A program made the translations under genes and the position numbers. From NCBI RefSeq assembly GCF_014490445.1, contig NZ_JACTUZ010000002.1, positions 1-64,000 of the forward strand: 64,000 bases of DNA, read 5' to 3'. Positions 42,509-51,265 of the stretch are shown here, one piece after another. Within the stretch, counting starts at the first letter, position 1; every line of letters starts with the position of its first letter. The DNA comes from Pseudoroseomonas ludipueritiae. GTDB taxonomy: Bacteria; Pseudomonadota; Alphaproteobacteria; Acetobacterales; Acetobacteraceae. The notes beneath the pieces were generated by a model. That model worked only from the letters and a program-made list of their open reading frames with translations, did no database searches and had not been told where the DNA came from.

Positions 42509-44527
42509 ATGTTCCGCAAGATCCTGGTGGCCAATCGGGGCGAGATCGCCTGCCGTGTGATCAGCACGGCCAGGCGTCTCGGCATCGCCACGGTGGCCGT
42601 CTATTCCGAGGCCGATGCCGGCGCGCGCCACACAAGGCTGGCCGACGAAGCCTGGCCCATCGGCCCGGCCCCCGCGCGCCAGAGCTATCTGGTGGGCGAG
42701 CGCATCCTGGAGGTCGCCCGCCGCGCCGGCGCGGAGGCCATCCATCCCGGCTATGGCTTCCTTTCGGAGAATGCCGAGTTCGCGGCGGCCTGCGCGGCGG
42801 CGGGCATCGTGTTCATCGGCCCGCCGGCCTCGGCCATCCGCGCCATGGGCTCCAAGGCGGAATCCAAGGCGCTGATGGAACGCTCCGGCGTGCCGCTGGT
42901 GCCGGGCTACCACGGCGAGGCGCAGGACCTGCCGCTGCTGACGGCGGAGGCGGCGCGGATCGGCTATCCCGTGCTGATCAAGGCTTCGGCCGGGGGCGGC
43001 GGCAAGGGCATGCGCGTGGTCGGCGGGCCGGAGGAGATCGAGGCGGCGATCGAGGGCGCGAAGCGCGAGGCGCTCGCCTCCTTCGGCGACGACCGCGTGC
43101 TGATCGAAAAGTATCTGACCAAGCCACGGCATATCGAGATCCAGGTCTTCGCCGACGGCTTCGGCAAAACCGTCTCGCTGTTCGAGCGCGATTGCTCCAT
43201 CCAGCGGCGGCACCAGAAGGTGATCGAGGAAGCGCCCGCCCCCGGCATGGACCCCGCGCGGCGCCAGGCCATGGGCGAGGCCGCCGTCGCCGCCGCGCGG
43301 GCCGTGGGCTATGTCGGCGCCGGCACGGTGGAATTCATCGCGGAAGGCGATGCCTTCTACTTCATGGAAATGAACACCCGCCTGCAGGTCGAGCATCCCG
43401 TGACGGAGATGGTCACGGGGCTGGATCTGGTGGAATGGCAGCTCCGCGTCGCCGCCGGCGAGCCCCTGCCGGTGCCGGAGGAACAGCTCGCCCTCCACGG
43501 CCATGCCATCGAGGCGCGCGTCTATGCCGAGGACCCGGCGCGCGACTTCATGCCCGCCGTGGGCACCCTGGTCCATCTGCGCCAGCCGCGGGAGGCGCCG
43601 GGTTATGTGCGGGTGGATACCGGCGTCCGCCAGGGCGACACCATCACGCCGAACTACGACCCCATGATCGCCAAGCTGGTCGTCTGGGGTGAGGACCGCG
43701 CCGCCGCCGTGCGGCGCCTCGCCGCCGCCCTGGCGGAATACGAGGTGGTCGGGCCACAGACCAATCTCGACCTGCTGCGCGCCATCGCCGGCCACCCGGC
43801 CTTCGCGGCGGCGGAACTGGATACCGGCTTCATTGCCCGCCATGCCGGGAGCCTCATGGGGGGCAGCCCGGCGGAAGCCGAGGCAGCGGTCGCCTGGGCC
43901 GCGGCGGCCCTGTCGACGCTGCGGGAACAGCAGGAGCAGGCGGCGGCACAGGCGCGGGAGACAGGCGACCGCTGGTCCCCCTGGGCCCAGGCCGATGCCT
44001 GGCGCATGAATGGCGAAGGCTACCAGGACCTGCGCTTCCGCCATGGCGAGGGTGAGCCGGTCACCATCCGCGCTTTCCCGCTGGGCGAAGGCCGCTTCCG
44101 GCTCGACCTGCCCGGCGGCCTTGTGGAAGGGGAGCTGGCGGAGGATGAGGCCGGCCCGCTCCTGCTGCTGGATGGCGTCTCCCGCCGCCTGCGGCTGGTG
44201 CGGCGGGGGGATGAGCTGACGGTGGTGCTGGCTGGGCGCAACCACCTGCTGCATCGCAGCGACCCGCTGGCGCCGCCCCGGACGGAAACGGCGGGCCATG
44301 ACCGCGTCCGGGCGCCGGTGCCCGGCCGAGTCAGCCGCGTGCTGGTACGCCCCGGCGAAGTGGTGGCCAAGAACGCGCCGCTGGTGGTCATCGAGGCCAT
44401 GAAGATGGAACTGACGCTACGGGCCCCGATGGATGGGCGTGTCGAGAGCGTGCCCCACCAGGCCGAGGAGATGGTCGAGGAAGGCACGGAGCTCGTCACC
44501 TTCGAGATGGAGGCCGCCACGCCATGA
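42509..44527 (+). CDS. Acyl-CoA carboxylase biotin/alpha subunit (methylcrotonyl-CoA type)
   Basis: The 672-residue protein starts at the ATG behind AGAGCAGG. It comprises a biotin carboxylase (FRKILVANRGEIACRVI at 2-18; ATP-grasp loop KASAGGGGKGMRVVGG; MEMNTRLQVEHPVTEM) and a C-terminal biotinyl domain with the biotinylated lysine K632 in EAMKMEL. The BC-linker-BCCP arrangement is that of LiuD/MccA and PccA. It carboxylates biotin with bicarbonate and ATP and hands it to the beta subunit encoded upstream. Its stop overlaps the HMG-CoA lyase start (ATGA). Confidence 0.92.
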   Translation: MFRKILVANRGEIACRVISTARRLGIATVAVYSEADAGARHTRLADEAWPIGPAPARQSYLVGERILEVARRAGAEAIHPGYGFLSENAEFAAACAAAGIVFIGPPASAIRAMGSKAESKALMERSGVPLVPGYHGEAQDLPLLTAEAARIGYPVLIKASAGGGGKGMRVVGGPEEIEAAIEGAKREALASFGDDRVLIEKYLTKPRHIEIQVFADGFGKTVSLFERDCSIQRRHQKVIEEAPAPGMDPARRQAMGEAAVAAARAVGYVGAGTVEFIAEGDAFYFMEMNTRLQVEHPVTEMVTGLDLVEWQLRVAAGEPLPVPEEQLALHGHAIEARVYAEDPARDFMPAVGTLVHLRQPREAPGYVRVDTGVRQGDTITPNYDPMIAKLVVWGEDRAAAVRRLAAALAEYEVVGPQTNLDLLRAIAGHPAFAAAELDTGFIARHAGSLMGGSPAEAEAAVAWAAAALSTLREQQEQAAAQARETGDRWSPWAQADAWRMNGEGYQDLRFRHGEGEPVTIRAFPLGEGRFRLDLPGGLVEGELAEDEAGPLLLLDGVSRRLRLVRRGDELTVVLAGRNHLLHRSDPLAPPRTETAGHDRVRAPVPGRVSRVLVRPGEVVAKNAPLVVIEAMKMELTLRAPMDGRVESVPHQAEEMVEEGTELVTFEMEAATP

Positions 44528-45435
44528 GCTATCCGGCACGGGTGCGCGTGGTCGAGGTCGGGCCGCGCGACGGCTTGCAGAACGAGAAGGCGGTCATTCT
44601 GCTCGCCGCCAAGGCGGCGCTGGTGGAGCGGCTGGTGGCGGCCGGGCTGACCACGGTCGAGGCCGGCAGCTTCGTCTCGCCCAAATGGGTGCCGCAGATG
44701 GCGGATACGGCGGAACTGCTCGCCATGCTGCCGGCGCGGGAAGGCATCAGCTATCCCGTGCTGGTGCCGAACCTGCGAGGGCTGGAACAGGCCATGGCCA
44801 CCGGCCGGGTGGCGGAGATCGCGGTCTTCGGCGCCGCCTCGGAGAGCTTCTCGCAGCGGAACATCAATTGCTCCATCGACGAAAGCCTGCGGCGCTTCGC
44901 GCCGGGGGTGGAGAAGGCACTTGCACATGGCCTGCGGGTGCGCGGCTATGTCTCCTGCGTGCTGGGCTGCCCTTATGAGGGCGAGGTGGATGCCGCCGCG
45001 GTGACGCGGGTGGCGGCGGCCCTGGCGGGCATGGGCTGCTACGAGATCTCGCTCGGCGACACCATCGGCACGGGCACGCCGCTGAAGGCCCGCCGGATGG
45101 TGGAGATGGTTGCCGCGGAAGTGCCAGTCGAGCGGCTGGCGCTGCACTTCCATGACACCTATGGGCAGGCCCTGGCGAATATCCTGTCTTGCCTCGAACG
45201 CGGCGTCTCCGTGGTCGATAGCGCGGTGGCCGGCCTGGGCGGCTGCCCTTATGCGCAAGGCGCCACGGGCAATGTGGCGACGGAGGACGTGGTCTACATG
45301 CTGCATGGCATGGGCATCGAGACAGGGCTGGACCTCGACCGGCTCTGCGAGGCCGGGGCCATGATCTCCTCCGCCCTGGGACGCGAGACGGCCTCCCGGG
45401 TCGCCCGGGCGCGCGGTGCCATGGGAGCCCGGTGA
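44524..45435 (+). CDS. Hydroxymethylglutaryl-CoA lyase
   Basis: This 303-residue HMGL-like TIM barrel splits HMG-CoA to acetoacetate and acetyl-CoA. It begins VRVVEVGPRDGLQNEKAVI and has CVLGCPYEGEVDAAAV. The metal histidines are in LALHFHDTYGQALANI. The catalytic cysteine loop GLGGCPYAQGATGNVATEDV is intact. It ends the leucine/isoprenoid-type set, which strongly suggests the upstream carboxylase and hydratase produce HMG-CoA. No isovaleryl-CoA or citronellyl-CoA dehydrogenase gene is present in the run. Confidence 0.94.
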   Translation: MSYPARVRVVEVGPRDGLQNEKAVILLAAKAALVERLVAAGLTTVEAGSFVSPKWVPQMADTAELLAMLPAREGISYPVLVPNLRGLEQAMATGRVAEIAVFGAASESFSQRNINCSIDESLRRFAPGVEKALAHGLRVRGYVSCVLGCPYEGEVDAAAVTRVAAALAGMGCYEISLGDTIGTGTPLKARRMVEMVAAEVPVERLALHFHDTYGQALANILSCLERGVSVVDSAVAGLGGCPYAQGATGNVATEDVVYMLHGMGIETGLDLDRLCEAGAMISSALGRETASRVARARGAMGAR

Positions 45436-45521
45436 CGGGCTGCGGCGGCTTCACCACATCGCGGCTCACGTGACGTCCGGCCAGGGCTATAGTGCCTGAA
45501 CCAGGGCAGCAGAGGGCCATG

Positions 45522-46418
45522 ATGCTCAGATCCATCGATGCCGGTGTGCTGAATGTCGCATTCGAGGAGCATGGGAAGCCGGATGGATGGCCCGTGCTGC
45601 TGTTGCACGGCTTCCCCTATGACGTGCGGGCCTATGATGCGGTGACGCCGATCCTGGCCTCGGCCGGCGCCCGGGTCATCGTGCCCTGGCTGCGCGGCTA
45701 TGGGCCCACGCGCTTCCTCTCGCCGGAGACGCCACGCTCCGGCGAGCAGGCGGCGCTGGGCCAGGACCTGCTCAATCTGCTGGATGCGCTCCAGATCCGC
45801 TCCGCCCTGCTGGCGGGGTATGACTGGGGCGGGCGGGCGGCCTGCGTCGTTTCCGCGTTATGGCCGGAGCGCGTACAGGGGCTGGTCTCGCAGAACAGCT
45901 ACAATATCCAGGACATCGCCCGGTCCGGCCAGCCGCAGGAGCCGGAGAACGAGATGCGCCTCTGGTACCAGTATTACTTCCATTCCGAACGCGGCCGAAG
46001 CGGACTGGCGGAAAACCGGCGCGAGTTCTGCCGCCTGTTGTGGCGCCTCTGGTCGCCCAAATGGCGCTTCGACGATGCCACTTTCGACAGAACGGCCGAA
46101 AGCTTCGACAATCCCGACTTTGTGGAGGTTGTCATCCACTCCTATCGGCACCGCTTCGGGCTGGTGGCGGGGGACCCGGCGCTGGCGCCGGTCGAGCGCC
46201 AACTGGCCGCGCAGCCGCCCATCACCGTGCCCACCGTCACGCTTGATGGGGATGCGGATGGCGTGCTCGCCCTGGGCGGCACCGCGAAGCACGCGCCGCG
46301 CTTCACCGGGCCCCATGAGCACCGGGTGCTGCGGGACGGCGGACACAACCTGCCGCAGGAAATGCCCGAGGCCTTCGCGGCGGCGATCCTGGACCTGCGG
46401 AGCCGGCTGGCGGCGTGA
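45522..46418 (+). CDS. Alpha/beta hydrolase with Asp nucleophile (epoxide hydrolase/dehalogenase-like)
   Basis: This is a 298-residue alpha/beta-hydrolase. The oxyanion region is LLHGFPYDVRAYD. The nucleophile elbow is GYDWGG with Asp101 instead of Ser, and the catalytic His is in DGGHNLPQEMP. An Asp nucleophile with this elbow is the mark of epoxide hydrolases and haloalkane/haloacetate dehalogenases, not esterases. Two ATGs are adjacent; the second has the better spacing to AGAGG. It stands alone on the plus strand after HMG-CoA lyase, convergent with an MFS gene. Confidence 0.85.
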   Translation: MLRSIDAGVLNVAFEEHGKPDGWPVLLLHGFPYDVRAYDAVTPILASAGARVIVPWLRGYGPTRFLSPETPRSGEQAALGQDLLNLLDALQIRSALLAGYDWGGRAACVVSALWPERVQGLVSQNSYNIQDIARSGQPQEPENEMRLWYQYYFHSERGRSGLAENRREFCRLLWRLWSPKWRFDDATFDRTAESFDNPDFVEVVIHSYRHRFGLVAGDPALAPVERQLAAQPPITVPTVTLDGDADGVLALGGTAKHAPRFTGPHEHRVLRDGGHNLPQEMPEAFAAAILDLRSRLAA

Positions 46419-46424
46419 GGCGCG

Positions 46425-47684
46425 CTATGCCTCCGGGGCCTTCCTCGGGGCGGCAAGCGGCTCCGGCGTGGCGAAAGCCGGCGGCGCCAACGCCCCGGCG
46501 CCGCGCGGCGCCGTGTCGATGGGAAAGTGCAGCGCGGCGGCGATGAGGCCCACCAGGGCGGTGGCCAGCCAGACGGCGCCGTAGGAGCCGGTGAGATCGA
46601 AGACGATGCCGCCCGACCAGGACCCGAGAAAGGAGCCGATCTGGTGGCTGAGGAAGCACAGGCCGAAGAGCGTGCCGAGATGCCGCGTGCCGAAGAGCTT
46701 CGCCACCAGCCCGCTGGTCAGCGGCACGGTGCCCAGCCACATCAGCCCCATGGCGGCCGAGAAGGCGAAGAGAACCGGTCCCGTCTTCGGCGCCAGGAAG
46801 AAGGCCAGGATCACGGCGCTGCGCAGCAGGTAGAGCCAGCCCAGCGCCCATTGCTGGGGAAAGCGCCCGCCCAGCCAGCCGCAGAGCGCGCTGCCGATCA
46901 TGTTGAACAGCCCGATCAGCGCCAGCGCCGAGGCGCCCGCGGCGGCCGGCATGCCGCAGAGCAGCAGATAGGCGGGAAGATGCGTGGCGATGAAGGCGAG
47001 CTGGAAGCCGCAGGCGAAGAAGCCCAGCGTCAGCAGGCAATAGCCACGGTGGGCGAAGGCCTGCTCCAGCGCCTGCCCCAGCGGCATGGGCGGCTCGGCC
47101 AGCGCGCCGGGGTCGGGCCTGTGGCGCAGCAGCAGCCCCAGCGGCGCGGCGGCCAGCAGGCAGCCGGCCAGGACCAGCAGGGAGGCCGCCATGCCGGCAT
47201 GCTGCGACACCCCCTGCGCCAGCGGCACGCAAAGCGCCTGGCCCAGTGAGCCGCCGGCGCTGGCCAGCCCCATGGCCATGCTGCGCTGGGCCGCGGGCAC
47301 GGCGCGCCCCAGCGCCGCCATCACCACGCCGAAGCTGGCGCAACTCATGCCCAGCCCCACCAGCACGCCCATGCCGATGACCAGCGCGGCGGCCGAGGCT
47401 GAAAGCGCGACCAGCATCAGGCCGCCCGCGTAGAGAAGCGCTCCCGCCATCACCACCGGCGCCGGCCCGAAGCGGTCGGAGGCGGCGCCGGCGAAGGGCT
47501 GGGCGATGCCCCAAACCAGGTTGTGCAGCGCGATGGCGAAGGCAATCAGGCCCAGGGAATGCCCATAGGTGCTCGCCAGCGGGTCGAGATAAAGGCCGAA
47601 GCTCTGCCGCGCGCCCATGGCCACACTCATGATGGCGCCGCCGGCCAGGATGACGGGCATCGCGCGCCCGCTACGCCAGGTCAT
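46425..47684 (-). CDS. MFS transporter
   Basis: This 419-residue inner-membrane protein has about 12 hydrophobic segments. It has motifs such as ARQSFGLYLDPLASTYG, the loop 2-3 region GAASDRFGPAPVVM (DRxG type) and SHQIGSFLGSWSGGIVFDL in the second half. These resemble oxalate/formate-type or monocarboxylate MFS porters. Its start overlaps the stop of the MocR gene (ATGA), so its expression and substrate are tied to that regulator. Confidence 0.88.
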   Translation of the reverse strand: MTWRSGRAMPVILAGGAIMSVAMGARQSFGLYLDPLASTYGHSLGLIAFAIALHNLVWGIAQPFAGAASDRFGPAPVVMAGALLYAGGLMLVALSASAAALVIGMGVLVGLGMSCASFGVVMAALGRAVPAAQRSMAMGLASAGGSLGQALCVPLAQGVSQHAGMAASLLVLAGCLLAAAPLGLLLRHRPDPGALAEPPMPLGQALEQAFAHRGYCLLTLGFFACGFQLAFIATHLPAYLLLCGMPAAAGASALALIGLFNMIGSALCGWLGGRFPQQWALGWLYLLRSAVILAFFLAPKTGPVLFAFSAAMGLMWLGTVPLTSGLVAKLFGTRHLGTLFGLCFLSHQIGSFLGSWSGGIVFDLTGSYGAVWLATALVGLIAAALHFPIDTAPRGAGALAPPAFATPEPLAAPRKAPEA

Positions 47685-49150
47685 GCCCCGTCTTCCTTCA
47701 GCAGCAGGCCCAGCAGTTCCGCGATGCGCGGGTCCGTGCTGTGCCCGATGTTGAAGCGGAAATGCCGGCTGGGCTGCCGGCCAGGCCGGAACAGCGTGCC
47801 GCCCGCCAGGACCAGCCCATGGTCCCGCGCGGCGAGAACAAGGTCCTCCCGCGCCCCCGGCGGCGCCTCGGCCCAGAGGAACATCCCTTCCTCCCCGCCC
47901 GCCACGGTGAAGCCGAGCACGCGCAGCCGCCCCGCCACCAGGCCGCGCGCGGCGGAAAGCCGCGCCCGCAGCGTCTCCAGGTGCCGGCGGTACTGGCCGG
48001 AGCAGAGCATCTCCAGCACCAGTTGCTCCTCCACGCCCGAGCCGGTCAGGGCGGTGGTGACCTTGGTGCGCAGCAGCGCCTGCAGGCGCTCCGCCGAGGC
48101 CGCCAGGAAGCCGACCCGCGTGCCCTGGCCGATCAGCTTGGTGAAGCTGCCGACATGGATGACGGAGGCGCCGCCGTCGAGCTGCATCAGCCGCACCGGC
48201 TCCCCGCCATGCAGGTCGCCATGCGCGTCATCCTCCACCAGCAGCAGGTTGTGGCGCTCGGCGATGCGGAGCAGGCGGTGGAGATTGGCGGCGGAAGCGG
48301 TCCAGCCCGTCGGGTTGTGCAGCACGGGCTGCAGGAAGAAGGCCTTGGGCGCCTCCCCGCGGCAGGCCCGCTCCAGCGCCTCCAGGCAGGGCCCGTCCGG
48401 CCGCCGCTCCACCGGCACCAGATGCAGCCCGCGCTGCTCCAGCATGGGGAAGAGCATGAAATAGCCAGGGTCCTCCACCAGCACCGTGTCCCCGGGCGAG
48501 AGAAAGGTCTGCGCCACCAGTTGCAGCGCCTGGGTGCCGCCCGCCGTCATCAGCACGCCGTCCGGCGGCACGCTGATGCCGCGCATCGCCAGGCGCTGGC
48601 AGACATGCTCGCGCACCGCCGCACCGCCCTGCGGCGGCGCCACGCGCCGCAGATGCGCCGGCAGGCCCCGGTGGAAGCGGGACAACACACCGCCCTGCCA
48701 GGCGCTTTCCGTCCAGGCTTCCGGCAGGACGCCGCCGCCGGGGCAGAGCACATCCTCCCGCGCTTCCAGCATGGCCAGGGCGATGCCCTCGGCCGCCGTG
48801 GGGTCGGGCCTGGGGAGCGGCGGCGCCGGCGGCAGCTCCGCCGGGCGGATGGCGTAGACGCCGGAGCCGGAGCGGGACACGGCGAGGCCCATGGCCGCGA
48901 GCCGCGCATAGGCCTCCACCACGCTGTGCACGCCGATGCCGGCGCGGCCAGCCAGGGCGCGGATGGAGGGAAGCCTGGTGCCATGCGGCAGCGTGCCGGC
49001 GCGGATCAGCTCCGCCAGCCGGCTGGCGATCTGGTCGGCGAGCGGCACCGGGGCCTGGCGGTCGATCTCCACGGAAAGGCGCGCATGCCCGCCCAGGACA
49101 AGCCGGAGGTCCGGCCGGCCGGGCGCGGCGGGAACGGGACTCTGGGCCAT
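47681..49150 (-). CDS. MocR-type regulator (GntR winged helix plus aminotransferase domain)
   Basis: This 489-residue protein has an N-terminal GntR helix-turn-helix (PLADQIASRLAELIRAGT to AGIGVHSVVEAYARLAAMG, about 36-90). It is fused to a fold-type I PLP aminotransferase-like domain with the PLP lysine in SFTKLIGQGTRVGF. I chose the ATG at 49150; the frame is open upstream through the promoter. MocR proteins sense amino-acid-like or vitamin B6 ligands. It is divergent from a LysE exporter and overlaps an MFS gene. A perfect long inverted repeat lies in the divergent gap. Confidence 0.92.
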   Translation of the reverse strand: MAQSPVPAAPGRPDLRLVLGGHARLSVEIDRQAPVPLADQIASRLAELIRAGTLPHGTRLPSIRALAGRAGIGVHSVVEAYARLAAMGLAVSRSGSGVYAIRPAELPPAPPLPRPDPTAAEGIALAMLEAREDVLCPGGGVLPEAWTESAWQGGVLSRFHRGLPAHLRRVAPPQGGAAVREHVCQRLAMRGISVPPDGVLMTAGGTQALQLVAQTFLSPGDTVLVEDPGYFMLFPMLEQRGLHLVPVERRPDGPCLEALERACRGEAPKAFFLQPVLHNPTGWTASAANLHRLLRIAERHNLLLVEDDAHGDLHGGEPVRLMQLDGGASVIHVGSFTKLIGQGTRVGFLAASAERLQALLRTKVTTALTGSGVEEQLVLEMLCSGQYRRHLETLRARLSAARGLVAGRLRVLGFTVAGGEEGMFLWAEAPPGAREDLVLAARDHGLVLAGGTLFRPGRQPSRHFRFNIGHSTDPRIAELLGLLLKEDGA

Positions 49151-49237
49151 GGCGGCGCCTCCCCTGGATCGCGTGCCGCCGGAGCATCGGCTGCCGGAGG
49201 GGTGGGCGGCAAGGCCATGCATGACTGGCGCGCCCAT

Positions 49238-49268
49238 GAACTGTGCCGGCCAAACAACGGCACAGTTC
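49238..49268. promoter_or_regulatory. Perfect 11-9-11 inverted repeat, putative MocR operator
   Basis: GAACTGTGCCG (49238-49248) and CGGCACAGTTC (49258-49268) are perfect inverted repeats across 9 bp. They lie 88 bp from the MocR start and 70 bp from the LysE start. MocR regulators of exporter genes commonly bind paired ACTGTGCC/ACTGTACC-type boxes, so this is a strong operator candidate. No other gene is seen in 49151-49337. Confidence 0.7.
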
Positions 49269-49337
49269 GAGGGCGGCGTGGCTGGCGTGCCCGCATGGCG
49301 AGGGCGGAGGATAGGCGCCGGTTCCGGAGGATCGGCC

Positions 49338-49928
49338 ATGGACGGCATCTGGCCGCTGCTGCTTTTCGCGGCGATCTCCACCGCCACGCCTGGCAGCGCC
49401 ACGGTGATGGCGGTGGCTTCCGGCGCGCGCTTCGGCTTCGCCCCCTCCCTGCCGCTGGTGGCGGGGCTGGCCCTTGGCCTCGGCGCCATGGCTGCTGCGG
49501 CGGCGGGCGGCCTGGGCGCGGTGCTGCTGCTGCTGCCCTCGGCCCAGGTCGCGTTGCGGGTCGCGGGCACGGCCTATCTGCTCTGGCTGGCCTGGCGCAT
49601 CGCGCGCAGCGGCCCGCCGCGCCAGGGAGGGGCGGCAGCGCCCGGCGGGCTGGTGCTGGGCCTGCTCTTCACCTGCCAGAACCCCAAGGCCTGGGCAGTG
49701 ACCCTGGGCGCGGCGGCCTCCTTCTCCGGCCTGGCCACGAGCCCCCTGGGGCTGGCGCTGCTGCTCGGCGGCACCTTCACCGGCTTCGCGCTGCTGGCCC
49801 TTTCCGCCTGGTGCGCCGCCGGCGGCGCCATGGGGCGGCGGCTGCGGACGGAGCGGCAATGGGCCCTGGCGAATGGCCTGCTCGGTGCCCTGCTGGCGGC
49901 AACGGTGGTGCCGATCTGGTGGTCGTGA
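49338..49928 (+). CDS. LysE/RhtB-family exporter
   Basis: This 196-residue protein starts at the ATG preceded by GGAGG. It has about six membrane segments, opening WPLLLFAAISTATPGSATVM with the family's TPGP-like region (TPGS), then QVALRVAGTAYLLWLAWR and CQNPKAWAVTLGAA. LysE/RhtB proteins export amino acids or related metabolites. A longer in-frame start overlaps the regulatory inverted repeat and is less likely. Divergence from MocR implies induction by the exported metabolite. Confidence 0.88.
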   Translation: MDGIWPLLLFAAISTATPGSATVMAVASGARFGFAPSLPLVAGLALGLGAMAAAAAGGLGAVLLLLPSAQVALRVAGTAYLLWLAWRIARSGPPRQGGAAAPGGLVLGLLFTCQNPKAWAVTLGAAASFSGLATSPLGLALLLGGTFTGFALLALSAWCAAGGAMGRRLRTERQWALANGLLGALLAATVVPIWWS

Positions 49929-50021
49929 GCGCCGGCCGCTGCCCATCCCGGGCTTTCATCGCGGCCCGGATCGGGCATCCTGCGGTGCCGTCAATGCTGG
50001 AGCCATGAGCGGAGGCCGCCC

Positions 50022-50768
50022 TTGCCCGCATCGCGTCTTGTCATTGTCACCGGCGGCAGCCGCGGCATCGGCGCCGCCATCGCGCGCTGCCTGGCGCGGG
50101 AAGGCTTCCGCATCGCCATCGGCTGCCGGCAGGTGGAGGAAGCCGCGCCGCTGCTCACCGCCATCGCGCGGGAGGGCGGCGAGGCGCTGGCCCTGCCGCT
50201 GGACGTGACACGGGAGGAGATGGTGGCCACCTTCTTCGCCACGGCGGAGCAGCGCCTGGGGCCGCTGCATGCACTGGTGAACAATGCCGGCATCACCGGC
50301 CCTCTCGGCGCCTTCCGCGACCTGGACCCCGGCTGGATGCGCCGTGTGACCGAGGTGAACCTGATCGGCACCATGCTCTGCGCCCAGGCGGCCCTGCGCT
50401 GCTTCGATGCGGCGGAGGGCGAGGGCCGCTCCATCGTCAATATCTCCTCCGTCGCGGCGCAGAGCGGCAGCCCGGGCGAATACGTGCATTACGCCGCCAG
50501 CAAGGCTGCGGTGGAGGCTTTGACCATCGGGCTGGCGCGGGAGGTGGCGGCGCAGGGCATCCGCGTGAATGCCGTGGCGCCGGGCACGGTGCAGACCGGC
50601 ATCCATGCCCTGGCTGGCGATCCCGGCCGCCCAGCCCGTATCGCGCCCCGTGTGCCGATGGGCCGCGTGGGTGAGCCGGAGGAGATCGCCGAGGCGGTCG
50701 CCTGGCTCCTCTCCGGCGCCGCCTCCTATGCCACCGGAACGGTGCTGCGCGTGACGGGCGGGTTGTGA
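50022..50768 (+). CDS. SDR-family oxidoreductase
   Basis: This 248-residue short-chain dehydrogenase has the cofactor motif TGGSRGIGAAIARCLA (10-25), NNAGITGPLG, and the catalytic Tyr/Lys in YVHYAASKAAVEAL, with SSVAAQSG holding the catalytic Ser. It is closest to 3-oxoacyl-ACP reductase/glucose dehydrogenase-like SDRs. The start is TTG with GGAGG 6 nt upstream; the ATG at 50005 is out of frame. A cupin gene follows 26 bp downstream. Confidence 0.9.
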   Translation: MPASRLVIVTGGSRGIGAAIARCLAREGFRIAIGCRQVEEAAPLLTAIAREGGEALALPLDVTREEMVATFFATAEQRLGPLHALVNNAGITGPLGAFRDLDPGWMRRVTEVNLIGTMLCAQAALRCFDAAEGEGRSIVNISSVAAQSGSPGEYVHYAASKAAVEALTIGLAREVAAQGIRVNAVAPGTVQTGIHALAGDPGRPARIAPRVPMGRVGEPEEIAEAVAWLLSGAASYATGTVLRVTGGL

Positions 50769-50794
50769 GCAGCATGGCCAGCAAGGAGAGCGCC

Positions 50795-51265
50795 ATGGAC
50801 CATCCTGTCTTCCTGTCCGCCGCCGCGGCCGCGCCGCGCGGTAGGCCTTCCAACTACCCACCCGTTTTCGCGGCACGTATGGAAGGGCGCATCAAGCGCG
50901 TGCTGGGCGATGCCTTTGGCCTGCGCAACTTCGGCGTGAACCTGACGGAACTGCGGCCCGGCGCCTGCTCCGCGCTGCACCACGCCCATAGCCGGCAGGA
51001 CGAGTTCATCTTCGTGCTGGAGGGCGAGCCCGTGCTGGTCACCGGCGACGGCGTGGAAAGCCTGTTGCGCCCGGGCGACTGCGCCGGCTTCCCGGCCGGC
51101 GGCGCGGCGCACCACCTGGAGAACCGCACGGATAAGCCGGTGCGATACCTGGAGATCGGCGACCGCACGGAGGGAGACACCGTGACCTACCCCGCCGACG
51201 ACCTGATGGCCCTGCGAGAGGATGGCGCCTGGCGCTTCTGCCACAAGGACGGGATGCCTTGGTAA
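50795..51265 (+). CDS. Cupin-domain protein
   Basis: This 156-residue single-domain cupin starts at the ATG behind AAGGAG; an in-frame GTG overlaps the SDR stop. The first metal motif includes ALHHAHSRQDEFIFVLEGE (His and Glu ligands) and the second LLRPGDCAGFPAGGAAHHLEN. The family includes sugar isomerases, dioxygenases and binding proteins; none can be assigned. It is flanked by SDR and alpha/beta hydrolase genes in one apparent operon. Confidence 0.85.
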   Translation: MDHPVFLSAAAAAPRGRPSNYPPVFAARMEGRIKRVLGDAFGLRNFGVNLTELRPGACSALHHAHSRQDEFIFVLEGEPVLVTGDGVESLLRPGDCAGFPAGGAAHHLENRTDKPVRYLEIGDRTEGDTVTYPADDLMALREDGAWRFCHKDGMPW

